From Sva-07 sp031426215 (lineage in GTDB: Bacteria; Actinomycetota; Acidimicrobiia; Acidimicrobiales; Ilumatobacteraceae): a stretch of 8,805 nucleotides of DNA. Location: NCBI GenBank assembly GCA_031426215.1, contig JANPKU010000019.1, positions 1 through 8,805 on the forward strand, in the 5' to 3' direction. Positions 1-8,805 of this stretch are shown here, piece after piece. Below the pieces are notes generated by a model, which was given only the letters and a program-made list of their open reading frames with translations, ran no database searches and was not told the DNA's origin. Made by a program: the position numbers and the translations under genes. Position 1 is the stretch's first letter, and the number at the start of each line of letters is the position of its first letter.

Positions 1-195
1 GGGCCCGAGCCCGTCGACCACGGCGGTCCAGTACCCGCCTTCACGTTCGCGCGCGCCCGATCTCGTTGGGGGTCGGCCCCAAATCGAGACGTCGACGGTC
101 GTGGCCTTCGGCACCCACACGACGAAGCTCGTGCGGCCGTCGGCGAGGACGGTTGCGCCGAGCCGAGTCGAGTGGTCGTCTGACACCGTCGGCAC
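1..195 (-). CDS. treZ: Maltooligosyltrehalose trehalohydrolase, N-terminal fragment (cut by window edge)
   Basis: TreZ (GH13_10) hydrolyses maltooligosyl-trehalose to trehalose plus a shortened maltooligosaccharide in the cytoplasm, after TreY has isomerised the chain end. Only 65 codons are visible. They show the start of a CBM48/E-set beta-sandwich as found at the TreZ N-terminus: RLGATVLADG at residues 11-20, FVVWVPKATTVDVSIWG at 24-40, and a GGYWTAVVDGLGP stretch at 53-65. The frame is open to position 1. The GTG at 195 begins 3 nt after the glgB stop; a second in-frame GTG is at 186. Neither has a clear Shine-Dalgarno, so translation is probably coupled to glgB. Membership of the alpha-glucan operon supports the call. 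The catalytic barrel is outside the window, so another CBM48-GH13 enzyme (a second branching or debranching enzyme) is not excluded. Confidence 0.7.
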   Translation of the reverse strand, partial: MPTVSDDHSTRLGATVLADGRTSFVVWVPKATTVDVSIWGRPPTRSGAREREGGYWTAVVDGLGP

Positions 196-198
196 GAG

Positions 199-2091
199 TC
201 AGGACTCGGGTGCGAGGAAGACGGCGCCGAGCGGTGGCAGCGTCAGGACGATCGACTGGTGGAATCCGTGCGACTCGACCGGAACGGTACCGACCCCGCC
301 CAAGTTGCCGATGCCGCTCCCGCCGAAGGGCTCGGCGTCGGAGTTGGCCAACTCGACCCAGTGCCCCCCGACCGGCACGCCGAGGCGGTAGTCGTGGCGT
401 GGCGTCGGCGTGGCGTTGAACACTGCGAGCACCGGTCGGGCGTCGCCGGTGGGGTCCTTGCGCAGCCAGGCGTACACGCTCTGGTCGGCGTCGGCGCTCT
501 CCACCCACTGCATGCCATCGGGATCGCTGTCGCCACGATGCATCGCCGGTTCGAGCGCATACAGCCGGTTGATGTCGGCGAGCCACGCTCGAACACCTCG
601 ATGCGAGTCGACATCGTGCAGCGACCAGTCGAGTGTGCCCTCGTGGTTCCACTCGGCGCGAGTGGCGAGCTCGCCGCCCATGAACAACAGCTTCTTGCCG
701 GGCTGCGCCCACTGCATCGCGTACAGCAGCCGCAAGTTCGCGAACTGCTGCCAGTCGTCGCCGGGCATCTTGGTGAGCAGCGATCCCTTGCCGTGCACGA
801 CCTCGTCATGGCTCAGCGGCAGGACGAAGTGCTCGCTCGCCGCATAGACCGACCGGAACGTGATCTCGCCGTGGTGCCAGCGCCGGTGGATCGGATCGAG
901 CTGCATGTACGCGAGCGTGTCGTGCATCCAGCCCATGTCCCACTTGTTGCCGAAGCCGAGTCCGCCGACGTAGGTCGGGTGACTCACCATCGGCCACGAC
1001 GTCGACTCTTCCGCCATCGTGGCGACGTCGGGGAACTCGCTGTAGACCGCTTCGTTGAGCTGGCGCAGGAACACGACCGCATCGAGGTTCTCGCGGCCGC
1101 CGTGCTCGTTCGGGATCCACTCGCCTTCGTTGCGTGAGTAGTCGAGGTACAGCATCGACGCCACCGCATCCACGCGGAGTCCGTCGACGTGGTAGCGATC
1201 GAGCCAGCACATCGCACTCGACACCAGGAACGAACGCACCTCGTTGCGGCTGTAGTTGAAGATCGCCGAGTGCCAATCGGGGTGGTACCCCTGGCGGGGA
1301 TCGGCGTGTTCGAACAGGTGTGTGCCATCGAACTCGTAGAGCCCGTGGCTGTCGTTGGGGAAGTGTGACGGCACCCAGTCGAGGATCACCCCGACCCCGC
1401 GCTGGTGGAGGCGGTCGACCATCCGCATCAGGTCCTGCGGCGTCCCGAAGCGGGCACTCGGAGCGAAGAACCCGGTGGTCTGGTATCCCCACGACCCGTA
1501 GAACGGATGCTCCATGATCGGCATCAACTCGACGTGCGTGAACCCGTGGGCGAGCACGTGATCGGCGATCGGGTCGGCCAGTTCGTCGTAGCGCGGGAAA
1601 CGTTTGCCGTCGGTGACGTGGCGGCCCCATGAACCCAGGTGCATCTCGTAGATCGACACCGGTGCATCGAGTGCGATCTGGCCGCGTCTCGACGCCATCC
1701 AGTCGTCATCGCCCCACTCGTACGACAGATCGGCGATCACCGAATTGATCGACGGCGGCTCCTCGGTGGCGGCACCGACGGGATCCGACTTCTCCACCAC
1801 GGACCCGGTGGGGCCGGTGACCCGGTACACGTACGCGTGTCCGATCGCAGCGCCATCCACCCAGCCGCTCCATACGCCTGACCCGCTGGGGCCGAGATGG
1901 TGTTCGTGCTGCCAGTCGTCGAACGAGCAGACCACCGCAACTTGTCTGGCGTTCGGTGCCCACACGGCGAAGTGGCAACCGCCGTCGGCGGGCTGTGCGC
2001 CGAACCGACGATGGAGGTATCGGTGCGTGCCCTCGTTGAACAGGTACCGGTCGAGTTCGTCGGCCTGCCCGTGAAGGTGGCCGGAGCTCAT
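199..2091 (-). CDS. glgB: 1,4-alpha-glucan branching enzyme GlgB (GH13_9)
   Basis: GlgB cuts alpha-1,4 chains and re-attaches the piece through an alpha-1,6 bond, making glycogen branches in the cytoplasm. The 630-residue protein has a CBM48 domain at about 30-120 (HFAVWAPNARQVAVV), a GH13 barrel at about 145-520 and a C-terminal beta domain. Barrel landmarks are YEMHLGSW (148-155), DWVPSHF (238-244), the nucleophile Asp308 in GLRVDAV, the acid/base Glu361 in MAEEST, and the transition-state stabiliser Asp429 in LSHDE. It starts directly at the region equivalent to the second N-domain, so the N1 domain of the 728-residue E. coli enzyme is absent, as in many bacterial GlgBs. The ATG at 2091 overlaps the malQ stop by 4 nt (ATGA), and a good Shine-Dalgarno (GAGGGGAG, 2098-2105) lies 6 nt upstream. 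treZ follows after 3 nt. I see no missing key residue. Confidence 0.96.
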   Translation of the reverse strand: MSSGHLHGQADELDRYLFNEGTHRYLHRRFGAQPADGGCHFAVWAPNARQVAVVCSFDDWQHEHHLGPSGSGVWSGWVDGAAIGHAYVYRVTGPTGSVVEKSDPVGAATEEPPSINSVIADLSYEWGDDDWMASRRGQIALDAPVSIYEMHLGSWGRHVTDGKRFPRYDELADPIADHVLAHGFTHVELMPIMEHPFYGSWGYQTTGFFAPSARFGTPQDLMRMVDRLHQRGVGVILDWVPSHFPNDSHGLYEFDGTHLFEHADPRQGYHPDWHSAIFNYSRNEVRSFLVSSAMCWLDRYHVDGLRVDAVASMLYLDYSRNEGEWIPNEHGGRENLDAVVFLRQLNEAVYSEFPDVATMAEESTSWPMVSHPTYVGGLGFGNKWDMGWMHDTLAYMQLDPIHRRWHHGEITFRSVYAASEHFVLPLSHDEVVHGKGSLLTKMPGDDWQQFANLRLLYAMQWAQPGKKLLFMGGELATRAEWNHEGTLDWSLHDVDSHRGVRAWLADINRLYALEPAMHRGDSDPDGMQWVESADADQSVYAWLRKDPTGDARPVLAVFNATPTPRHDYRLGVPVGGHWVELANSDAEPFGGSGIGNLGGVGTVPVESHGFHQSIVLTLPPLGAVFLAPES

Positions 2092-2097
2092 GTGCTG

Positions 2098-2105
2098 CTC
2101 CCCTC
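2098..2105 (-). promoter_or_regulatory. glgB ribosome binding site inside malQ
   Basis: On the minus strand this reads GAGGGGAG, 6 nt before the glgB ATG at 2091. It lies within the last codons of malQ and fixes the glgB start at the ATGA overlap. It is the clearest Shine-Dalgarno in the window. Confidence 0.7.
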
Positions 2106-3909
2106 GCCGTCGTCTGCGTCAGCGGAGCCATCGCCGTGGTCCCTCTTTCGGCGCGCCAGGGTGGCAAGCCGACGGAGGACGTCGGGATCGGTGAGGGTCT
2201 CGGAGGTGGGTCGGTCGAGGCGGCGGGACCACAGCTCGGGAGCGACCCGCCCTGGAAGATTGTGGGGCCGCCGTTCGCCGATCAGGTCGTCGAGGTCGGC
2301 GATCACCAGGTACGCGTCGCTGTAGGACAAGCGCAACAGCATCTGTTCGACCACGTCGTCCCATCGGTCGGCGATCTCGCATCCGTGGGCGTCGCCGAGT
2401 CGCTGCCGGTACGCCGCGGTGTCGTCGGTGGCGACGATTTCGGCGATCGGTGTCATGTCGTGGGTACGAATTCCGGCGACCGTTCGCGCCGGGATGTGCG
2501 CCAACTGGTCGTCGTCCATGTGGAACTGCTCTTCGTACATTCCGAGCACGTCCCACCGATCGAACGCCTCGGATACTTCCTGCGGCACGGTGCCGAGGTC
2601 TTCGCCGACGATCGTGACGCCGGCCGCTGCCGCCGACGCGGCGATCACGGCCAGGATCTCGTCCTGCGGGTACATCACGTAGACACCCTGCGTGGCAGAG
2701 AAGCCATCGGGCACCCACCACAGGCGATGCACCGCCATGGCGTGGTCGATGCGCAGAATGTCGGCGTGGCGGCCGACCCGCTCGATCAGTTGGCGCCACA
2801 GACGATGGCCGCTGGCATGCATCGCCGCCGGCATCGGCGGTGGGAAACCCCAGTCCTGGCCGTCGGCGAAGAACGAGTCGGGCGGGGCACCGACGCTCAT
2901 CTGCGGCGCGAACATCGACGGGTCCGCCCACACCTCGTAGCCCTGCGGGTGCGAGCCGATCGGGAGATCGAGAGCGAGCGCGGCAGCATGTGGATCGTCG
3001 CGAATCGCGCCGAGCTGTTGGTCGGCGAGGAACTGCGCGAGGAGATGCGACTGTTCGACGACGAGGTCGCCGTCGGCATCTCGACCTGCACGGAACCGGG
3101 CATACGAGCCGACGTCGGGATGCGCAGCGGCGAACGCCGTCAGCTGGTCCTGCATGTCGGAGGTCAGTGCGTTGGTCGCCTCGATGAGTTGGCGTCGCCG
3201 TCGAACTGCGAGCGCTCCCCAGTCCATGATTGAACCGACGGTGGGAACCGGTGCTGGAGGCAGGCCGGTGTCGTCGAGGTACACCTCGTTCCAGTGCAGC
3301 CTGCTCACCGGCGAGTACGGGCTGGGGTCGAATGCATCGTCGAGGTAGGTCGCATACAGCGGCAGCGTCGACACCACGGCGATTCCGTTCGCCTTCGCTG
3401 CGCGTGCGAGGTCGTGGAGGTGAGCGAACGACGGCAGCGGTCGCTGATGTTCCCACAGCGCATAGGTGGGAGCGAAGAGCCCGCTGGCCCCGTCGAAGTA
3501 CTCGTTGCGGAGCATGGTCGGCGGGGCGACCACCAGCACGGTTTCGCCCGGTCCGCGATCGGTGTCGAACCGGAGCTGATGGCATCCCCACGGAAGTCCG
3601 GTCGGGAGATCGATGGTGTCCTGGTCGTCACCGTGTCGCGCTCGGAGGTCGACGGGAGCGCCGGCCACATTCAGATTCGCCCCGGTGATGCGGGCACCCA
3701 CGACCAACGGCCCAGCACCGGCGAGATGCAGAGGAGGTGCCAGTCGGGACGTCGCACGAACCGATGCCAGGTCGGCTTCGAGCACGGCGACGACGTGGGC
3801 GATCGTGGTGTCGTCGGCGTGGTGCAGCGTGCCGCTCACATCGTGGTAGCTGGTCAGGACCCCGAGTTGCTCGGCGTGTGACCGCAGTGCGTCGCTCGTC
3901 ATGTCATCA

Positions 3910-6213
<2,304 letters not shown>

Positions 6214-6304
6214 CGCCCGACCTTACCTGTCCTTGCCCTCGGCGAAACCGGGGTGGTCGTGGAGGCGTTCGACGGGTACCGCTGGGCGTGGTCCCCTCAC
6301 CGCT
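6214..6304. other. 91-nt spacer between the DUF998 gene and glgX
   Basis: This short gap separates two minus-strand genes. Apart from the TAAGGT box next to the glgX GTG I see no coding frame and no clear hairpin with a T tract, so the DUF998 gene is not obviously closed off from glgX transcription. The main operon promoter should lie here or inside the 3' end of the DUF998 gene. Confidence 0.5.
6220..6225 (-). promoter_or_regulatory. Candidate -10 box (TAAGGT) of a leaderless glgX transcript
   Basis: On the minus strand TAAGGT matches the actinobacterial TAnnnT -10 pattern and is followed by exactly 6 nt and then the glgX GTG. A start seven bases after the box would fall on the G of GTG, giving a leaderless mRNA. 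No convincing -35 is visible 16-18 nt upstream. The same bases contain AAGG at Shine-Dalgarno distance (7 nt to the GTG), so a conventional ribosome site is an equally simple reading. Confidence 0.4.
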
Positions 6305-6922
6305 TCAGCGTGAAGTTCGGTCGCTCGGATTGTTCAAGCGGCCGGTGACGAGGAGTCCGGCTGTGGTGACGATCCAGGCGTCGACGACCGTCAATCCGAG
6401 CCGCTGGAACGCCCCGTTCGCGGGCACGACGAGTGATGCGCCGAGCGACAGGGCGGCCACTGCTGCTGCGGCCACACCAGCGGACGCGAGTCGACGGGCG
6501 CCGAGCCGTCGAAGCGACCCGTGTGCAGCCAGCGGTGCCCCGATCAAGGTGACGTAGCCGGCCGCAGCGGCGATGCCGTGGAGTTGATCGATGGTGTCCG
6601 ACACTCCGAGCGGAAGCAGAGCGACTGCAATCGTCGAGGCTGCGGTAGCACCGAGGAACGCTGATGTCGTTGTGCCGAGCAGAGAGCGAACGCCGACGGC
6701 GAACAGCCCCACGCCGACCCCGAACGTGACGAATCCGGCAGTCATCAACCACCGCGTGTTCGACTCGATGTGTGCCAACTGGCTGATGGCATCGTCGATT
6801 GCGGACAGTTGCCGATCGTTCGTGAACGCGCCGATCGTCCAGGCGGTCACGAACGCGGTCGGCCCGACCGTTCCGCCGATCGCAATGCGACGCATGGTCG
6901 CGCTCGGATCGGTCGATGTCAC
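6305..6922 (-). CDS. DUF998-type six-helix membrane protein
   Basis: This is an uncharacterised inner-membrane protein of 205 residues from the GTG at 6922, or 196 from the ATG at 6895. Counting from that ATG, six hydrophobic stretches suit transmembrane helices: about 3-25, 49-70, 76-97, 106-125, 136-157 and 165-186. The pattern AISQLAHIESNTRWLMTAGF after helix 1 and the LHGIAAAAGYVTLIGAPLA helix match the DUF998 family layout (iSeLg segment, then His-Gly near helix 4). The family has no established biochemical role. The frame stays open to 7426, but that extension is antisense to fumC and does not look like protein. I prefer GTG 6922 because TACGTT sits 6 nt upstream in leaderless spacing; no Shine-Dalgarno is visible at either start. 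It is divergent from fumC and co-oriented with glgX, 91 nt away. A role in glucan or osmolyte metabolism is only suggested by position. Confidence 0.8.
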   Translation of the reverse strand: MTSTDPSATMRRIAIGGTVGPTAFVTAWTIGAFTNDRQLSAIDDAISQLAHIESNTRWLMTAGFVTFGVGVGLFAVGVRSLLGTTTSAFLGATAASTIAVALLPLGVSDTIDQLHGIAAAAGYVTLIGAPLAAHGSLRRLGARRLASAGVAAAAVAALSLGASLVVPANGAFQRLGLTVVDAWIVTTAGLLVTGRLNNPSDRTSR

Positions 6923-6928
6923 GCGCTG

Positions 6929-6934
6929 AACGTA
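6929..6934 (-). promoter_or_regulatory. Candidate -10 box (TACGTT) of a leaderless DUF998 transcript
   Basis: On the minus strand TACGTT fits TAnnnT and lies exactly 6 nt before the GTG at 6922, so transcription could begin at the start codon itself. The -35 zone would fall in the first copy of the 17-bp tandem repeat, where no TTGAC-like hexamer is seen, which hints at an activator-dependent or weak promoter. Confidence 0.4.
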
Positions 6935-6944
6935 GCTGGTGCGC

Positions 6945-6993
6945 CTGGTCCGGTCGGCGGACTGGTCCGGTCGGTGGACTGGTCCGGTCGGTG
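6945..6993. repeat. Tandem 17-bp repeat, about 2.9 copies, in the DUF998/fumC divergent spacer
   Basis: Copy 1 (6945-6961) is CTGGTCCGGTCGGCGGA. Copy 2 (6962-6978) differs only by C to T at position 14. Copy 3 (6979-6993) matches copy 2 for its first 15 bases and then diverges. Because 17 is not a multiple of three and the copies are contiguous, this is not a coding repeat. It covers about -23 to -71 relative to the proposed DUF998 start. Copy 3 runs into the small palindrome CGGTC-GGT-GACCG (6985-6997). Confidence 0.85.
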
Positions 6994-6995
6994 AC

Positions 6996-7019
6996 CGTCG
7001 CGTTCGATCGTCTGCGACG
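6996..7019. promoter_or_regulatory. Inverted repeat upstream of fumC, possible operator
   Basis: CGTCGC (6996-7001) and GCGACG (7014-7019) form perfect 6-bp arms around a 12-nt spacer, centred about 44 nt before the fumC ATG. This has the size of a dimeric regulator site, but short GC-rich inverted repeats are common by chance in such DNA. I see no clear TAnnnT box for fumC itself. Confidence 0.25.
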
Positions 7020-7037
7020 TTTGGGAGTGTCGGTGGT

Positions 7038-7043
7038 GGGAAG
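7038..7043 (+). promoter_or_regulatory. fumC ribosome binding site
   Basis: GGGAAG lies 8 nt before the ATG at 7052 and is the only purine-rich tract in range. It supports this start even though the protein begins later than usual for fumarases. Confidence 0.5.
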
Positions 7044-7051
7044 CTCATCGC

Positions 7052-8392
7052 ATGACCGAGCAACGTTCGCTGTGGGGTTCCGAAACCGAGAAGGCTCTCG
7101 CCAACTTTCCGATCTCCGGTGAGCCGATCCCGAGCCGGGTGGTGCACTGGCTCGGCCACATCAAGTCCGCTGCAGCGTCGGTGAATGCCGAACTGGGGTT
7201 GCTCGACGACGAGCTCGCCGGCGCGATCGTGCGGGTGGCCGACGAGGTGGGCTTCGGCGCACATGACGACCAGTTTCCGGTCGACGTGTTCCAGACCGGC
7301 TCCGGTACGTCGTCGAACATGAACGCCAACGAGGTGATCAGTGCGCTGACCGACGGCCGGGCGCATCCCAACGACCACGTCAACCTCGGGCAGAGTTCGA
7401 ACGACGTGTTCCCGTCGGCCGTCCACCTCGCTGCGCTCGATGCGGCGAGTGACGGGCTGCTGCCGGCACTCGATCAGCTCGCAGAGTCACTCGCCGAACG
7501 CTCGGAGGCGTTCGCTGACGTGGTGAAGGCCGGCCGCACCCATCTGATGGACGCCGTGCCCGTCACGCTGGGCCAGGAATTCGCCGGGTACGCATCGCAG
7601 ATCCGAAGCGCTGCCGACGCGATCCGGGCGACACTTCCCGCCGTCGGCCGGATCCCGCTCGGCGGCACCGCGGTGGGCAACGGGCTCAACACCCACGTCG
7701 AGTTCGCTGGCCGCGTTCGGGAGCGTCTCGCCGTGCTGATGCCCACCGATGTCGGCGCACTGATCCAGCGGCCCGACGACCACTTCGCGGCGCAAGCGTC
7801 ACGCGATGCGCTCGTCGGGACGTCCGGATCGTTGAAGGTGGTCGCCGTTGCGCTCACCAAGATCTGCAACGACCTGCGCTGGATGTCGAGCGGACCGCGC
7901 GCCGGCCTCGGCGAGATCCGGCTACCGGAGCTGCAGAAGGGCTCGTCGATCATGCCGGGCAAGGTCAACCCGGTGATCCCCGAGGCGGTACTGCAGGTGT
8001 GCGCCCAGGTGATCGGCAACGACGCCACGATCGCTGTTGCCGGCATGCAGGGCAACTTCGAGCTGAACGTGATGATCCCGGTGATGGCGCGCAATCTGCT
8101 GCAGTCGATCGACCTGCTGGCGGCGAGTACCAGGTTGCTCGCCGAACGTTGCGTCGACGGCATCGAGGCGAACGAGGATCGATGTCTCGAGTTGGCTGAA
8201 CTCACGCTGGCCACCGCCACCGCCCTGAACCCGGTGATCGGTTACGACGCGGCGTCGGCGATCGTGAAGGGCGCTGCAGCCAGCGGCCGTCCGCTGCGTG
8301 ACGTCGCTCGCGAGCTCGGTGTCGCGGACGACGTGTTGGATCGTGCCCTCGACCTCCGGCGTATCGCCGCCGGTGAGTCGCCGGATCACTGA
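7052..8392 (+). CDS. fumC: Class II fumarate hydratase FumC
   Basis: FumC interconverts fumarate and L-malate in the TCA cycle as a cytoplasmic homotetramer whose active sites are built from three subunits. The 446-residue protein carries the superfamily regions in order: QTGSGTSSNMNANEV (81-95), HPNDHVNLGQSSNDVFP (105-121), AGRTHLMDAVPVTLGQE (160-176, with His164), GGTAVGNGLNTHVEF (204-218), and the signature GSSIMPGKVNP (297-307) with the probable catalytic Ser299, Lys304 and Asn306. MPGK (not the MPAK of aspartases) and the close match of DDQFPVDVFQTGSGTSSNMN to mycobacterial fumarase as I remember it favour fumarase over aspartase. It starts at SLWGSETEKALANFPISG and so lacks about 20 residues (the usual R-x-E-x-D-x2-G-x-V-x-VP strand); the upstream frame does not encode that segment. 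It is monocistronic as seen and divergent from the DUF998 gene. Confidence 0.93.
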   Translation: MTEQRSLWGSETEKALANFPISGEPIPSRVVHWLGHIKSAAASVNAELGLLDDELAGAIVRVADEVGFGAHDDQFPVDVFQTGSGTSSNMNANEVISALTDGRAHPNDHVNLGQSSNDVFPSAVHLAALDAASDGLLPALDQLAESLAERSEAFADVVKAGRTHLMDAVPVTLGQEFAGYASQIRSAADAIRATLPAVGRIPLGGTAVGNGLNTHVEFAGRVRERLAVLMPTDVGALIQRPDDHFAAQASRDALVGTSGSLKVVAVALTKICNDLRWMSSGPRAGLGEIRLPELQKGSSIMPGKVNPVIPEAVLQVCAQVIGNDATIAVAGMQGNFELNVMIPVMARNLLQSIDLLAASTRLLAERCVDGIEANEDRCLELAELTLATATALNPVIGYDAASAIVKGAAASGRPLRDVARELGVADDVLDRALDLRRIAAGESPDH

Positions 8393-8529
8393 CACAACGC
8401 ATCGCAGATCGCCGCCTCCGCCATGTGGAGGGGGCCGCGCCGCGACGCACCACGGTCATGGAGGTTCTCACCGCGCTGGTTCGAGGCACCGGCTGAACGC
8501 TGAAGCTGCGAGCGCCTGACCGTTTCGGG
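8393..8529. other. 137-nt convergent spacer between fumC and the HNH gene
   Basis: No credible coding frame is seen. It holds a weak hairpin (CCTCC 8415-8419 with GGAGG 8427-8431) shortly after the fumC stop and the left arm of the stronger hairpin at 8513-8536. Confidence 0.5.
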
Positions 8530-8536
8530 TCAGGCG
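8513..8536. terminator. 9-bp hairpin between convergent genes, probable terminator
   Basis: CGCCTGACC (8513-8521) and GGTCAGGCG (8528-8536) pair perfectly around the 6-nt loop GTTTCG. There is no long T run on either side, which is common in GC-rich Actinobacteria. It sits 120 nt after the fumC stop and its right arm contains the HNH stop codon (8530-8532). It could end fumC transcription, and possibly transcription from both directions. Confidence 0.55.
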
Positions 8537-8805
8537 GCGGTTTGTCGGTTGGGTGGGCCGGTGGTGTGGATGGTGCCGTCGGGGAGTTTGAGGGTGAGTT
8601 CGCGGTTGGGTCCGAGTTCGATGATCCAGTGGTCGTTGTGGATCTTGGTGTGGTGGACACTGCAGACCGGGAGAAGGTTGTGAAGGTCTGTGCTGCCGCC
8701 GTGTCGCCACCAGGTGATGTGGTGGAGTTTGCAGCGGTCGTAGCCAACGGTGCAGCCCGGGATCGCACAGCCGCGGTACAGCCCGCGTAGGGCTCGGCGT
8801 TGGGC
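8530..8805 (-). CDS. HNH endonuclease C-terminal fragment, DUF222/13E12-repeat type (cut by window edge)
   Basis: The last 91 codons of a minus-strand gene are visible; the frame is open to position 8805 and contains no in-window start. The fragment is a clear HNH nuclease domain. Counting from the first visible residue it has Cys13 and Cys18 (CAIPGC), Cys25, His28-His29 (CKLHHITWW), the central Asn43 (TDLHNLLPVC, with Cys48) and the last His pair with His56 (HHTKIH). The cysteines fit a structural zinc site and the His-Asn-His residues the metal-dependent cleavage centre. In actinobacterial genomes this kind of HNH tail usually ends proteins with an N-terminal DUF222 domain, present in many copies per genome (the 13E12 repeat family); their role is poorly established. 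The tail after the nuclease (about 66-91) is short and ends in TAA-type residues (…NRQTAA). It converges on fumC. DUF222 itself is not visible, so that part is inference. Confidence 0.85.
   Translation of the reverse strand, partial: AQRRALRGLYRGCAIPGCTVGYDRCKLHHITWWRHGGSTDLHNLLPVCSVHHTKIHNDHWIIELGPNRELTLKLPDGTIHTTGPPNRQTAA

Noticed and set aside
41..712. A 223-codon minus-strand frame crossing the glgB/treZ junction
   Set aside because: It is an Arg-rich shadow frame. GlgB to its stop and the TreZ-like start explain the same strand in other frames.
2136..3233. A 365-codon plus-strand open frame antisense to malQ
   Set aside because: The opposite strand encodes the complete GH77 motif set; the antisense product shows only biased composition.
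6923..7426. N-terminal extension of the DUF998 frame upstream of 6922, including an ATG at 7048
   Set aside because: The extension runs antisense through the start of fumC, or through the 17-bp repeats from the ATG at 7048, and yields charged low-complexity sequence without membrane or domain features. Homology-like character begins at MRRIAIGG.
7052..8392. Aspartate ammonia-lyase as an alternative to fumarase
   Set aside because: The signature loop has MPGK (not MPAK), and the DDQFPVDVFQTGSGTSSNMN and GRTHLMDAVPVTLGQEF stretches resemble actinobacterial fumarases. The following NPVIPE is closer to aspartases, but it also occurs in nearly the same form in mycobacterial FumC.
8468..8768. Two Pro/Thr/Arg-rich minus-strand frames over the HNH region
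   Set aside because: They are out-of-frame readings of the HNH coding sequence, whose own frame shows the CxxxxC, HH, N and HH-x3-H pattern.

Overview
The window is GC-rich (roughly two-thirds G+C by eye), gene-dense and free of mobile-element or phage hallmarks. It looks like chromosomal DNA of a high-GC actinobacterium. The fumarase resembles the mycobacterial type, GTG starts are frequent, two genes have a TAnnnT box at leaderless spacing, and a DUF222-type HNH nuclease tail lies at the edge. An Acidimicrobiia-like relative such as Ilumatobacter would fit, but that placement is inference from gene style and not from any search.

Region 1 (positions 1-6213, minus strand) is one tightly packed alpha-glucan operon, transcribed right to left: glgX (debranching enzyme), malQ (4-alpha-glucanotransferase), glgB (branching enzyme) and the first 65 codons of a gene that reads as treZ (maltooligosyltrehalose trehalohydrolase), cut by the window edge. 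Junctions are an overlap or 7-nt gap (glgX/malQ), a 4-nt ATGA overlap (malQ/glgB) and a 3-nt gap (glgB/treZ). The catalytic triads of GlgX, MalQ and GlgB are all visible. GlgB sets the branch pattern of glycogen, GlgX clips branches of trimmed glycogen, MalQ reshuffles the released maltooligosaccharides, and TreZ (with TreY, which I expect just beyond position 1) would turn linear maltooligosaccharides into trehalose. No glycogen synthase, ADP-glucose pyrophosphorylase or phosphorylase gene is in view.

Region 2 (6305-6922, minus strand) is a small six-helix membrane protein of the DUF998 type, upstream of glgX and separated from it by 91 nt. It is divergent from fumC. The 129-nt divergent spacer holds nearly three copies of a 17-bp tandem repeat and a 6-bp inverted repeat, which are the best candidates for regulatory sites in the window.

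Region 3 (7052-8805): fumC (class II fumarase, TCA cycle) on the plus strand converges on the C-terminal 91 codons of an HNH endonuclease on the minus strand. That reading frame runs off the right edge without a start. A perfect 9-bp hairpin lies between the two and covers the HNH stop codon.

No stretch longer than 300 bases lacks a gene. I found no tRNA, rRNA, CRISPR array, insertion sequence, prophage or defence island. The content is mainly ordinary central and storage carbon metabolism. The points worth a second look are regulatory (tandem repeat, twin leaderless starts), the short N-terminus of FumC, and the edge genes.
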